Shown: positions 34,465 to 42,830 of the stretch, one piece after another | Layout: the number at the start of each line of letters is the position of its first letter | How positions within the stretch are numbered: position 1 is the stretch's first letter | DNA from: a bacterium D16-76 | GTDB lineage: Bacteria; Bacillota; Clostridia; Oscillospirales; Acutalibacteraceae | Direction: 5' to 3' | Length of the DNA stretch: 64,000 nt | Assembly: GCA_009917445.1 (NCBI GenBank) | Contig: QZEE01000005.1 | Span: 62,001-126,000, forward strand | The notes under the pieces: generated by a model | What the model was told of the DNA's origin: nothing | Database searches by the model: none | The model's input: the letters and a program-made list of their open reading frames with translations, nothing else | Position numbers and translations under genes: made by a program

Positions 34465-35145
34465 ATGTACCGTTTGCTGGTAGTGGACGATGAGGAAATG
34501 ATACGCAAGCTGATACGGAAGTACGCGGAGTTTGAGGGGCACGAGGTTACGGAGGCGGAAAACGGTATGGAAGCCGTGGAGCTGGTGCGGCGGGACCCGG
34601 GGGCCTTTGACCTGGCGGTTTTGGATGTGATGATGCCGGAGCTGGACGGGTTTTCGGCGGCGGGGGAGATACGGAAGGTGTCGCCTATGCCGGTGCTGAT
34701 GCTTTCGGCCCGGGGGGAGGAATACGACCGGATACATGGCTTTGAGCTGGGGGTGGACGATTATGTGGTGAAGCCCTTCTCCCCTAAGGAATTGATGCTG
34801 CGGGTAAACGCCATTATGAACCGGGCCAAGCCCCGGGAGGCGGAAAAAAAGCGCAGCCTGGTGGAGATAGAGGGGCTCTGCATCAACTTTGACGCCCGGG
34901 TGGTCACGGTGGACGGGGAAAGGGCCAGCCTTTCGCCGAAGGAATATGAGCTTTTAAGCTACCTGGTGCAAAACCGGGGGCTGGCGCTTACCCGGGAGAT
35001 GCTGATTACCAATGTGTGGGGGTATGACTTTTACGGCGACGACCGGACGCTGGACACCCATATCAAGCTGCTTAGGCGGTCGCTGGGGCCCTACAGCCGG
35101 TTTATTGTAACCCTGCGGGGCGTAGGCTACCGCTTTGATCCATGA
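34465..35145 (+). CDS. OmpR-family response regulator
   Basis: A 226-residue two-component regulator. The receiver domain has VVDDEE, the phospho-acceptor Asp in LAVLDVMMPELDG (about residue 53), LMLSARGEEYD and VVKPFSPKEL. The winged-helix DNA-binding domain follows from about 130 (LSPKEYELLSYLVQNRGLAL, DDRTLDTHIKLLRRSLG, TLRGVGYRFDP). AAGGAGGG precedes ATG 34465. The kinase gene overlaps by four bases. The signal is unknown. Confidence 0.95.
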   Translation: MYRLLVVDDEEMIRKLIRKYAEFEGHEVTEAENGMEAVELVRRDPGAFDLAVLDVMMPELDGFSAAGEIRKVSPMPVLMLSARGEEYDRIHGFELGVDDYVVKPFSPKELMLRVNAIMNRAKPREAEKKRSLVEIEGLCINFDARVVTVDGERASLSPKEYELLSYLVQNRGLALTREMLITNVWGYDFYGDDRTLDTHIKLLRRSLGPYSRFIVTLRGVGYRFDP

Positions 35146-36614
35146 GGGGCGCCAGGAAGGAACGGCAAAAGGGGCAGAGGCGGCTGCCGGGGTTCCAGGC
35201 GCAGATTACGGCGGGGTTCTGCCTGTTTGCGCTGCTGAGCCTGGGCCTGCTGTGGATGCTGCAAACCGTGCTGCTGAACCCCTTTTACCAGGCCATTAAG
35301 ACCGGGGAGGCCAGGGGCATTGCAGAGTCTATTGTGAAAAACATTGACAGCCAGGAGCTGGACACCCTGGCCTATGACACCTGCGTGCGCACGGGGGTAA
35401 GTATTTTTATCACAGACCCTATTGGCCGCAGCCTGGTGGTCTGCCGCCAGAGCTTTAAGGGCAGCCTGGTGGCGGACATGGGGCGCTTGGAGCGCATGGC
35501 CATCTTTGAAAAGGTGAACCTGATGGGGGGCTCTTATACCGAGGCCTTTACTTCCCGTACCGGGGCGGGGCTCATTTTAATTGGGCGGGTGGCGCCTACG
35601 GGCGGGGGCGACCACTGGCTGGTGCTGGTGGAATCGGAGATTACCCCGGTGGACGCCACGGTGGACACCCTGCGGGTGCAGCTTTTGTGCGTCACCCTGG
35701 TGATGCTGCTGCTGGGCACGGCCCTGGCGGCGCTTTTGGCCAGGCGCATGGCCGGGCCCCTTACGGCTATGAGCCAGTCGGCCAAACGGCTGGGGCAGGG
35801 GGATTATTCCATCCGCTTTGCGCCCCAGGGGGCCAGGGAGGTAAGCGATTTGGCCCATACCCTCAACTACGCGGCCGGGGAGCTTTCTAAGGTAGACCAG
35901 CTGCGCCGGGAGCTGCTGGCCAATGTCTCCCACGACCTGCGCACGCCGCTGACCATGATAAAGGGCTATGCGGAGGTTATGCGGGACCTGCCAGGGGAAA
36001 ACACCCCGGAAAACGTACAGGTAATTATAGAAGAGGCCGAAAGGCTTACAAGCCTGGTAAACGACCTGCTGGACCTTTCCCGGCTGGAAGCCGGGGCGGT
36101 GGGGCTTACCCTGGCGCCCTTTGACCTGACGGCCTGCATACAGGAGATTTTGGGCCGCTACGGGAAGCTGGCGGACTACCGGTTCCCCTTCCAGTTTGAG
36201 GGCCCGGCCTGGGTAGAGGCGGACAAGCTGAAAATCTCCCAGGTGCTGTACAACCTGGTAAACAACGCCATCCACTACGCAGGTCCCGACAAGACCATTT
36301 CCCTGCGCCAGACAGTGGAGGGCGGGAACGTCCGGGTAAGCGTGACGGACACCGGCGAGGGCATACCCCCGGACAAGCTGAAGGACATTTGGGACCGCTA
36401 CTACAAGGTGGACAAGGAGCACCGCCGGGCCCAGGTAGGCACCGGTCTGGGGCTCTCTATTGTAAAAAATATATTAGAGCTCCACGGCGGCGCTTACGGC
36501 GTAGAAAGCACCTTGGGCCAGGGCAGCACCTTCTGGTTCCAGCTGCCGGCCGTGGGGCCTGGGGGGCAAAACCTTGGGGCTCTGGTCTCGTCTGCCGACT
36601 CGGTCGGTTGCTGA
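35142..36614 (+). CDS. Sensor histidine kinase with repeat-encoded tail
   Basis: A 490-residue membrane kinase. Membrane helices lie near residues 20-45 and 185-205 with a 140-residue outside sensor between them. A HAMP segment (RRMAGPLTAMSQSAKRLGQG), the H-box NVSHDLRTPLTMIKGY and the ATPase motifs NNAIHY, DTGEGIPPDKL and GTGLGLSIVKNILELHGG follow. The kinase fold should end at FWFQLPA; the last 20 or so residues (GGQNLGALVSSADSVGC) and the stop are read from module A repeat sequence. Its ATG overlaps the regulator stop. Confidence 0.95.
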   Translation: MRGARKERQKGQRRLPGFQAQITAGFCLFALLSLGLLWMLQTVLLNPFYQAIKTGEARGIAESIVKNIDSQELDTLAYDTCVRTGVSIFITDPIGRSLVVCRQSFKGSLVADMGRLERMAIFEKVNLMGGSYTEAFTSRTGAGLILIGRVAPTGGGDHWLVLVESEITPVDATVDTLRVQLLCVTLVMLLLGTALAALLARRMAGPLTAMSQSAKRLGQGDYSIRFAPQGAREVSDLAHTLNYAAGELSKVDQLRRELLANVSHDLRTPLTMIKGYAEVMRDLPGENTPENVQVIIEEAERLTSLVNDLLDLSRLEAGAVGLTLAPFDLTACIQEILGRYGKLADYRFPFQFEGPAWVEADKLKISQVLYNLVNNAIHYAGPDKTISLRQTVEGGNVRVSVTDTGEGIPPDKLKDIWDRYYKVDKEHRRAQVGTGLGLSIVKNILELHGGAYGVESTLGQGSTFWFQLPAVGPGGQNLGALVSSADSVGC

Positions 36615-36660
36615 ATGCGTCCCACCGGGACGCCGCAACCCCCATCCCCGCCAGAGGGGG
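36571..36660. repeat. Intergenic repeat (module A) overlapping a kinase gene end
   Basis: CCTTGGGGCTCTGGTCTCGT, CTGCCGACTCGGTCGGTTGC, GCGTCCCACCGGGACGC hairpin and CAACCCCCATCCC. The first 44 bases are translated as the tail of the histidine kinase. Confidence 0.87.
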
Positions 36661-36757
36661 GAACCCTCTCTGGACTCCCTTCCCATTAGGGGGCGGGCCG
36701 GGGGTAGGCGGTACCGCGGCGGACGTTTTTTCAAATTATAACAGAGGAGGAATTTTT

Positions 36758-37678
36758 ATGCGGGCTAAGACGTTATCTCGGGACGGGGTTATTGGGATTT
36801 GCTCGCCCAGCCATGTGCCGCTTTATGAGGCGGCGCCCGGGCAGGAGATACCTTGGAGCCGGGAGTATAAGAACATTATCGGGAACATGGAGCAGGAAGG
36901 GTTCCGGGTGGTGCGGGGCCAGAACCTTTACAAAGATACCTGGGGGTATTTGGCGGCGGATACGGAACGGGCGGCGGATTTGAACCAGCTGGCTGGGGAT
37001 GGGGATGTAGAGTATATTTTGTTTGGCGGGGGCGAGGGGAGCCCGGAGCTTTTGCCTTATTTGGATTTTGGCTTGTTTAAGGGGAACCCTAAGCGTGTGT
37101 GCAGCTATAGCGACGGCACTACCCTTTTAAACGCTATTTGGGCTAACACGGGGCTAGAGACGTATTATGGGCAGGACCCTACCCTGTTTACCGGCTGGAC
37201 GGATTACAACCGCCGGCATTTTGAGGGGCATATTTTAAGCGACAGCATGGCTGTGCATGAGAAAAACTCCCCCTGGCTGGTTTTGAACCCTGGCGTGGGG
37301 GAAGGGGTGCTTTGCGGCGGGTATACCATGAATTTCGCGCTTTTGCTGGGGTCGGGGTATTTCCCGGTGGACTTGGGGGAGCCGCACATCCTGTTTTTGG
37401 AGGACCATGAGAAGTTTGGGGATGAGGCCCACGTAAGCTCCATGCTGGCCTGTATAGAGCAGAGCCCCTTTATGAAGACGGTGAGGGGGCTGGTCTTCGG
37501 CCATTTTGCCGGCCACCCCTGCCCGGGCCTTTACGCCCGCTTAAATCTTTTGGGGCAGCGGCACCATATACCCGTGGTGTACTGCGACGATTTCGGCCAC
37601 GGGGAAAACCACGCCGTTCTGCCCATTGGCCGGGCGGCCAGGCTGGATGCGGATAAGGCTGCTTTGTCGTATTTATAG
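36758..37678 (+). CDS. S66-family peptidase (LD-carboxypeptidase-like)
   Basis: A 306-residue serine peptidase of the LdcA/MccF family. GVIGICSPSHV opens the fold. The nucleophile Ser lies in VCSYSDGTTLLNAI near residue 115, the Glu region in LFLEDHEKFGDEAHV, and the His in DDFGHGENHAVLPIG at the end. LdcA enzymes trim the terminal D-Ala from cytoplasmic muropeptides; MccF types detoxify microcin C. ATG 36758 has GAGGAGG 8 bases upstream. There is no signal peptide. Which branch it belongs to cannot be settled by eye. Confidence 0.88.
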   Translation: MRAKTLSRDGVIGICSPSHVPLYEAAPGQEIPWSREYKNIIGNMEQEGFRVVRGQNLYKDTWGYLAADTERAADLNQLAGDGDVEYILFGGGEGSPELLPYLDFGLFKGNPKRVCSYSDGTTLLNAIWANTGLETYYGQDPTLFTGWTDYNRRHFEGHILSDSMAVHEKNSPWLVLNPGVGEGVLCGGYTMNFALLLGSGYFPVDLGEPHILFLEDHEKFGDEAHVSSMLACIEQSPFMKTVRGLVFGHFAGHPCPGLYARLNLLGQRHHIPVVYCDDFGHGENHAVLPIGRAARLDADKAALSYL

Positions 37679-37722
37679 CGTTATGGCGGGGCTCTTGTTT
37701 GGGGCTTCGGGAAAGGGGGCTT

Positions 37723-38010
37723 ATGGAAAAGAAGGTCTACCGGTTTCAGGCGCTGATTGAGCCGGTGCCGAAAAAGGGCGGGGCTTTTGTCCGGTTCCCT
37801 TATGACATCCGGCAGGAGTTTGGCAAGGGCCGGGTAAAGGTGGCCGCGGCCTTTGACGGGGAACCTTACCAGGGCAGCCTTGTGAACATGGGCGTGAAAA
37901 ACCCGGATGGGTCTATCTGCTATATTTTGGGCGTGCGGAAGGATATACGGGATAAAATTGGGAAGCAGCCCGGGGATATGGTAGAAGTCACCCTGGAGGC
38001 GCTGGTGTGA
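37723..38010 (+). CDS. DUF1905 domain protein
   Basis: A 95-residue protein consisting of one DUF1905 domain: VYRFQALIEPV, GAFVRFPYDIRQEFG, GSLVNMGV and YILGVRKDIRDKIGKQPGD. The fold is a small beta-barrel; the function is unknown. AAAGGGGGC precedes ATG 37723. It follows the S66 gene by 44 bases and may share its transcript. Confidence 0.88.
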   Translation: MEKKVYRFQALIEPVPKKGGAFVRFPYDIRQEFGKGRVKVAAAFDGEPYQGSLVNMGVKNPDGSICYILGVRKDIRDKIGKQPGDMVEVTLEALV

Positions 38011-38174
38011 GGGCCGGGCTTTTTCCGGCTAAAGATTCTGCGAAAAATACCAGAGTCTGTTTTAAAACTCCGAAGCGCCGTCTTTACGTCTAAAATCCTG
38101 GCATTTCTCCGGATTAAAAATAGGCTCTAGGAAAGGAACGGTACGGGGCCTTTGTAAAACTTTGGCGGCCCTGG

Positions 38175-38203
38175 TTGATTCGCCGGGGGGAGTGTGGTAT
38201 ACT
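38175..38203 (+). promoter_or_regulatory. Promoter of the P-loop kinase-like gene
   Basis: TTGATT (38175-38180) and TATACT (38198-38203), 17-base spacer, about 30 bases before the start codon. Confidence 0.8.
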
Positions 38204-38232
38204 TTGTCTGTATGTGGAATGGAGGAGAAGGC

Positions 38233-38901
38233 ATGGCCGTAACACTGGCAGGCAACCTGCTCAAACATATTTTCCGGCAGGCTTATTTTATTAACGGCAC
38301 AGCTTACGCGGGGAAATCTACCATGGTAAAAAGGCTGGCGGAAAAGCATAAGGGCATCTGCTGCGGCGAAAACTATCACGATATCTTTATGGAGGCGGCC
38401 GACCCGGAGCACCAGCCGGCCCTGTCTTACTTTCAGACTATGGGGAGCTGGCAGGAGTTTATCAGCCGCACCCCGGCCGAATACGCCCGGTGGATGGACG
38501 ATTGCAGCCGGGAAGCGGCTGAGCTGGAAATCATACGGCTGATACAGCTGGCCGAGGCCGGGAAAAAGATGTTTGTGGACACCAACATCCCGTTGGATAT
38601 GCTTAGGGAGATTGCCAGCCCCGGCCATGTGGCGGTTCTGCTGGCGCCGCCCAGCACCTCGGTAGAGCGGTTCTTCCAGCGGGGCGACCCGGAAAAGCTG
38701 TTTTTGCTGGAACAAATCCGCAAGGCGCCAGACCCCGACGGGGCTACGGAAAACTTCCGGGCGTGCCTGGCGGAGATAAACAGCCCCCAGCGGTACCGGG
38801 CTTTTGAAGAAGCCGGGTTCTTTACCCTGGTGCGCGACGAGGGGCGCACGGCGGAAGAGACCTTGGGGATTTTGGAGAAATATTTCGGTTTGGAAAATTA
38901 G
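38233..38901 (+). CDS. P-loop kinase-like protein
   Basis: A 222-residue protein with a Walker A motif, INGTAYAGKSTMVKRLAE, near residue 20. FVDTNIPLDML and an Arg-rich lid region (SVERFFQRGDPEKL) follow. This is the plan of small-molecule kinases in the AAA/adenylate-kinase-like group, but no specific family was recognised. ATG 38233 is chosen because it falls just downstream of the predicted transcript start and has GGAGGAG; the longer frame would start inside the promoter. Confidence 0.75.
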   Translation: MAVTLAGNLLKHIFRQAYFINGTAYAGKSTMVKRLAEKHKGICCGENYHDIFMEAADPEHQPALSYFQTMGSWQEFISRTPAEYARWMDDCSREAAELEIIRLIQLAEAGKKMFVDTNIPLDMLREIASPGHVAVLLAPPSTSVERFFQRGDPEKLFLLEQIRKAPDPDGATENFRACLAEINSPQRYRAFEEAGFFTLVRDEGRTAEETLGILEKYFGLEN

Positions 38902-38929
38902 GGCTTGTTTGAAAATAGGGAGATGCCGG

Positions 38930-39120
38930 GAGAGTGTCTAAGGCAAAAGTTTCGTCCACCTTTTCAAAGGTGGGCAAACGCAAACGCTGCGCGTTAGCGT
39001 TGCTTCGGGGTTCTTAGGGGTTGCTGCGTGCCAGTGGCACGCGTCCAGCAACCGACCGAGCCGGCAGGCGAGACGAAACCCCTAAGCCGCCGGAGGCACA
39101 ATGCGGTTGGGCGTTTCGGG
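38930..39120. repeat. Intergenic repeat (module A, inverted, with hairpins)
   Basis: Reading the minus strand: GCCTCCGGCGGCTTAGGGG, TCTCGCCTGCCGGCTCGGTC, GGTTGCTGGACGCG and a GTGCCACTGGCAC palindrome, then CAGCAACCCCTAAGAACCCC. It is the inverse of the copy at 46936. A CACCTTTTCAAAGGTG palindrome lies at the left. Confidence 0.85.
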
Positions 39121-39159
39121 CAGGCCCTAGAATATGAAAATAAAAGGAGACGGAATAAC

Positions 39160-39996
39160 ATGAGCGAGATGGAAAACTGCACGCATGACTGCTCGACCTG
39201 CGGGGAGAACTGCCCCAGCCGGGAGGGCCCCCAGAGCTTTTTGGAGAAAACGAACGATTTGAGCCATGTGAAAAAGGTCATTGGCGTGGTGAGCGGCAAG
39301 GGCGGCGTGGGCAAGTCTTTGGTGACTTCCCTGCTGGCTACCACCCTGCGCCGGCGGGAGCTGGCCGTGGGCATTTTGGACGCGGATATTACGGGGCCTT
39401 CTATCCCCAAGTGCTTTGGGCTTAAGGGCAAATGCATGGCCGATGAGAACGGCATGTACCCTATGGACACCAAGACCGGGGTAAAGGTCATGAGTATTAA
39501 CCTGCTTTTGGACGAGGAAACAACCCCAGTGGTGTGGCGGGGGCCGGTGATTGCCGGGGCCATTAAGCAGTTTTGGACGGATGTGGTGTGGGGCGATGTG
39601 GACTACATGTTTGTGGACATGCCCCCCGGCACCGGCGACGCGCCTTTGACGGTGTTCCAGAGCCTGCCTTTGGCGGGGATCATCATCGTGACGTCGCCCC
39701 AGGAGCTGGTGTCCATGATCGTCTCGAAGGCCGTGGAGATGGCGAAGATGATGGACGTGCCCGTGCTGGGCCTGGTGGAAAACATGAGCTATGTGCAGTG
39801 CCCGGACTGCGGCAAGCCCTTCTCTGTCTTTGGGGAAAGCCATATTGAGGAAGTGGCGGCCAAGTACGCGCTGCCGGTACTGGGCAAGCTGCCCCTGGAC
39901 CCCAAGCTGGCCGCGGCCTGCGACCAGGGGTCTATTGAGCTGTTTGACGGGGATTGGCTGGACGAAGCGGCCAATACCATTGAAAAGGCGGAGTAA
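39160..39996 (+). CDS. mrp: Mrp/NBP35-family iron-sulfur carrier ATPase
   Basis: A 278-residue ATPase that holds and delivers Fe-S clusters. A Cys-rich N-terminus (CTHDCSTCGENCPS, residues 7-20) is followed by the deviant Walker A GVVSGKGGVGKSLVTSLLA and DADITGPSIPKCFGL. DYMFVDMPPGTGDAPLTV and the paired Cys in MSYVQCPDCGKPFSVFG, which bind the cluster between two subunits, complete it. AAAAGGAGACGG precedes ATG 39160. The next gene follows after five bases. Confidence 0.95.
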   Translation: MSEMENCTHDCSTCGENCPSREGPQSFLEKTNDLSHVKKVIGVVSGKGGVGKSLVTSLLATTLRRRELAVGILDADITGPSIPKCFGLKGKCMADENGMYPMDTKTGVKVMSINLLLDEETTPVVWRGPVIAGAIKQFWTDVVWGDVDYMFVDMPPGTGDAPLTVFQSLPLAGIIIVTSPQELVSMIVSKAVEMAKMMDVPVLGLVENMSYVQCPDCGKPFSVFGESHIEEVAAKYALPVLGKLPLDPKLAAACDQGSIELFDGDWLDEAANTIEKAE

Positions 39997-40001
39997 ATGT
40001 T

Positions 40002-40874
40002 ATGCTGGAGATAAAAAACGGGCGCTTTACCGCCCAGGTGGACCCGGCGGGGGCCCAGATCGTTTCTTTACAGGATGGGGGCCGAGAGCTTTTGTGGACC
40101 GGCGACCCCGCTTACTGGCACGAGCACGCCCCGGTGCTGTTCCCCATTGTGGGGGCTTTGCGGGACGGGCGGGTGAAGATCAAGGGCCAGTGGTTTGAGA
40201 TGGCCCGCCACGGCTTTGCCAAGCGCATGGGGTTTGCTGTGGACGGGCAGACCGGAAGCGCTGTTTCCTTGACCCTGCGGGCTGACGGGGAGACCAAAAA
40301 GCAGTACCCCTTTGACTTTGCCCTGACTGTGGCCTACATCCTGAATGAAGACGGGTACTCCACCCAGTTTACCGTGGAGAACACAGGGAAGGAGCCTTTG
40401 CCCTTTGCCATTGGCGGGCACCCGGGGTTTAACCTGCCGATGGAAGAGGGGGCCCGGTTTGAGGATTACACCATACAGTTTGAGAAGGACGAGGACCAGG
40501 TGTGCCCTACCGTCCATATGGATACGGGGCTTTTGGATTATGAGCGCCTGGGCTTTGCGCTGAAGGGCCGGGAAATCCCCCTGCGGCACAGCTTGTTTTA
40601 CGGGGACGCGCTGGTGTTCCGGCATTTGAACTCCCGCCGGGTGCGCCTGGTGAACAAGTCTACGGGCCGGGGGGTCGAGATGTACTTTGGCAGCGAGTTC
40701 CCCATGCTGGGGATTTGGTCGGCCCAAAACGACGGGCCTTATGTATGCCTGGAGCCCTGGACCGGCTGCGCCACCTTGACCACAGAGGGGGATGAATTGA
40801 CAGAGAAGTTTAACATGCTGGCTATTGAGCCGGGCACGAAATATTCCTTTTGCTTTACGGTGCGGGTGCTGTGA
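40002..40874 (+). CDS. Aldose 1-epimerase family protein
   Basis: A 290-residue galactose-mutarotase-like protein (COG2017). The catalytic His candidates are in HAPVLFPIVG, ARHGFAKRMGF and GGHPGFNLPM; ENTGKEPLPFAIGGHPGF is the most conserved stretch, and the Glu is probably in VCLEPWTG. Members interconvert sugar anomers or hexose-6-phosphates. GAGTAAATGTT precedes the ATG. It ends at a strong terminator. Confidence 0.9.
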   Translation: MLEIKNGRFTAQVDPAGAQIVSLQDGGRELLWTGDPAYWHEHAPVLFPIVGALRDGRVKIKGQWFEMARHGFAKRMGFAVDGQTGSAVSLTLRADGETKKQYPFDFALTVAYILNEDGYSTQFTVENTGKEPLPFAIGGHPGFNLPMEEGARFEDYTIQFEKDEDQVCPTVHMDTGLLDYERLGFALKGREIPLRHSLFYGDALVFRHLNSRRVRLVNKSTGRGVEMYFGSEFPMLGIWSAQNDGPYVCLEPWTGCATLTTEGDELTEKFNMLAIEPGTKYSFCFTVRVL

Positions 40875-40888
40875 CAGCCCGCAAACAG

Positions 40889-40921
40889 ACCGGGGCCCCT
40901 GTCTAATAAGGGGCCCCGGTC
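40889..40921. terminator. Terminator between convergent epimerase and kinase genes
   Basis: A 12-bp GC stem (ACCGGGGCCCCT with AGGGGCCCCGGT) around GTCTAATA. T-rich flanks are short, but it sits between convergent stops. Confidence 0.82.
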
Positions 40922-40928
40922 TGCTGCT

Positions 40929-41807
40929 TTACGCGGGGAAAGAGACTTCGATGCGCAGGCGGCCGTCCTGGTACTGGGCGGTGATGGTGCCCCCCATGCG
41001 CTCGGTAAGGAGCTTGGCAATGGAGAGGCCCAGGCCTGTGGCGTCACGACCGGTTTCTACCGTGTAGAAGCGGTCAAAGAGCCGGGCAGTAGATATGGGG
41101 GTTAAGCCGGGGGCTGCGTTTTCAAAGATGGCCCGGCCCTGGGGCGTGAGGGTTATGGCCAGGTCGCCGGCGCTGTATTTCAGGGCGTTGGAGAGGATGT
41201 TGGAAAAAACCCGGCTAAGGGCCCCGCTGTCCAGCAGGCGGGGCACCGGGGCGCTGGGCAGGGTGATTTCTGGCGTGATGCCCTGGCTTTGCAGGGCCCC
41301 GTAAAAGGACACCAGGCTTTCTTCCAGGGCCCGGGCCAGGTCTAGGGGGGCAAGGCCCAGGGGCTCGGCTGTTACCACGGAGTAGCGGAACAGCTCTTCG
41401 GTTAGGCGGCTCATGGCCTCTACCCGCCCGGCAATAAGGCCCAGGTACTGGTGCATGAGGGCTGGGTCGTCCTCATGGGCCAGCAGCTCCAGGTAGCCCC
41501 GCACCGCGGTTAGGGGCGTGCGCAGGTCGTGGGAGATATTGGTGACGGCTTCCTTCAGCTCCAAGTCCCCCTGCTGGTACTGCCGCCGCTTTTCCCGCAG
41601 CTGCCCCAGCTCCCGGTTGATTTCCACAGCCAGCTCCCGCATAGCCTTGTCCCGGCTGGATATGTCTACCAGCGTATTGGTTTCCATGTCCTTCCGGGCC
41701 CGCAGGCCCCGGGCCACCTCCCGGGCCGCTTTGCGCACCAGCCACAGGCGGGCCGCCAGCCCCGCCGCCAGCGCCCCCGCCGCCCCGGCTGCTATCCACT
41801 CTATCAT
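40929..41807 (-). CDS. Histidine kinase of the ABC transporter locus
   Basis: A 292-residue kinase with a single N-terminal membrane helix (WIAAGAAGALAAGLAARLWL), a coiled linker, the H-box NISHDLRTPLTAVRGYLE, and ATPase motifs NILSNALKYS and DATGLGLSIAKLLTERMGG. There is no outside sensor domain, as in intramembrane-sensing or lantibiotic-locus kinases. TAGGAGGC precedes ATG 41807. It stands 183 bases after the second permease gene; the likely partner regulator lies at the far side of the ABC genes. Confidence 0.9.
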   Translation of the reverse strand: MIEWIAAGAAGALAAGLAARLWLVRKAAREVARGLRARKDMETNTLVDISSRDKAMRELAVEINRELGQLREKRRQYQQGDLELKEAVTNISHDLRTPLTAVRGYLELLAHEDDPALMHQYLGLIAGRVEAMSRLTEELFRYSVVTAEPLGLAPLDLARALEESLVSFYGALQSQGITPEITLPSAPVPRLLDSGALSRVFSNILSNALKYSAGDLAITLTPQGRAIFENAAPGLTPISTARLFDRFYTVETGRDATGLGLSIAKLLTERMGGTITAQYQDGRLRIEVSFPA

Positions 41808-41814
41808 ACGTTTG

Positions 41815-41970
41815 CCTCCTAAGACCTTGGGACGCCGTCCCAAACCCTGCAACCCCTTTTGAGAAAAGGGGTTGACCCGAAAACCACCCGCACCCACGTT
41901 GGGGTTGGCCGCCGCGTTTGTGTCCGGTAGCCAGCGTAGGCAGGGGGGCTTTTTGTTGTTTTGAGCGCTG
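41815..41970. repeat. Intergenic repeat (module D-like)
   Basis: GACCTTGGGACGCCGTCCCAA, CAACCCCTTTT/AAAAGGGGTTG arms, AAACCACCCGCACCCACGTTG and GGCAGGGGGGCTTTTTGTTG. It resembles the copies at 6588 and 56560 in its central part and separates the second permease gene from the kinase gene. Confidence 0.7.
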
Positions 41971-41989
41971 CGCGCCTGCCCTCGCTGCG

Positions 41990-42820
41990 TTAGCACAGGT
42001 TTTTGCGGTGAAAGCCCCACGCGCCGGCCAGGGTGGCAAGCGTCCCTGTTACTCCGGCATTTAGGATGATGAGCCAGGGCTTCCCTGCGTCCAGGGAGGA
42101 GCACTGGAACACCATGCCGCCCAGGGTGTAGTTGTAGAAAAATTCCAGCGCCGACCGGTACGCGCCCTGGGGGCAGGCCGGGTTAGGGGTCATCTCCCCG
42201 ATAAGCTGGCCCGAGCCGGGGGCGTACAGGGGTGAAAATTCGGGCGTGTGCAGGAGGAGGCTTACAAGCCACCCCGCTATCACAAAGAGGAAGCCTGCCG
42301 CCAGGCCTGTGGCCACGCCCCAGGCCTGGCTCTGTATCAGCATGGCAAGGGCCGTAAAAAGCGCCGCCAGCGCCAGCAGCACTATCAGGGAGCACACAGC
42401 CAGGGCCAGCAGGTACCCCGGCTCCCGGCTCATCTCCGCCTCCGGTGCAAGGGCCAGGAAAAGCCCCAGATAGCACAGCAGGTATACCCCCGCAAACCAC
42501 AGCGCCGCCATAAAGCTGACCAGCAGCGCGGAAAAATAGACCCTGCCCCGCCCGTGCCCCACGGCCATTTTATTGCGCATGCCGCCGCAGCCGTACTCAC
42601 GGCCCAGGGTGATGGAGCAGAACACCGGCAGCACGATACTGGCTATCATCAGGCAGTTGAAGGCCCCGGAGTCCCAGGGAAAAGCAGCGTCCTTTCCGCG
42701 GCAGGCCTTCACGCCGTTCAAGACCATAAAACCCCCGGCCCAGGCCGCGAAGGCCGTCTCCGCCCAGAAGAGCCAGTCCCGGCAGATGCCTCGTGCCCAG
42801 GCATGCAGCATCCCCTTCAT
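41990..42820 (-). CDS. ABC-2 type transporter permease
   Basis: A 276-residue membrane protein with six predicted helices. The conserved start of such permeases is recognisable in SIVLPVFCSITLGREYGCGG followed by MRNKMAVGHGRGRVY, the same pattern as DYSDGTIRNKMMVGRTRNEIY in the next gene. That pairing is typical of lantibiotic-immunity (LanE/LanG) type transporters. GAGGTGC fits ATG 42820 better than the in-frame GTG at 42829. It starts 10 bases after its paralogue's stop. Confidence 0.85.
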   Translation of the reverse strand: MKGMLHAWARGICRDWLFWAETAFAAWAGGFMVLNGVKACRGKDAAFPWDSGAFNCLMIASIVLPVFCSITLGREYGCGGMRNKMAVGHGRGRVYFSALLVSFMAALWFAGVYLLCYLGLFLALAPEAEMSREPGYLLALAVCSLIVLLALAALFTALAMLIQSQAWGVATGLAAGFLFVIAGWLVSLLLHTPEFSPLYAPGSGQLIGEMTPNPACPQGAYRSALEFFYNYTLGGMVFQCSSLDAGKPWLIILNAGVTGTLATLAGAWGFHRKNLC

Positions 42821-42830
42821 GGTGCGCACC

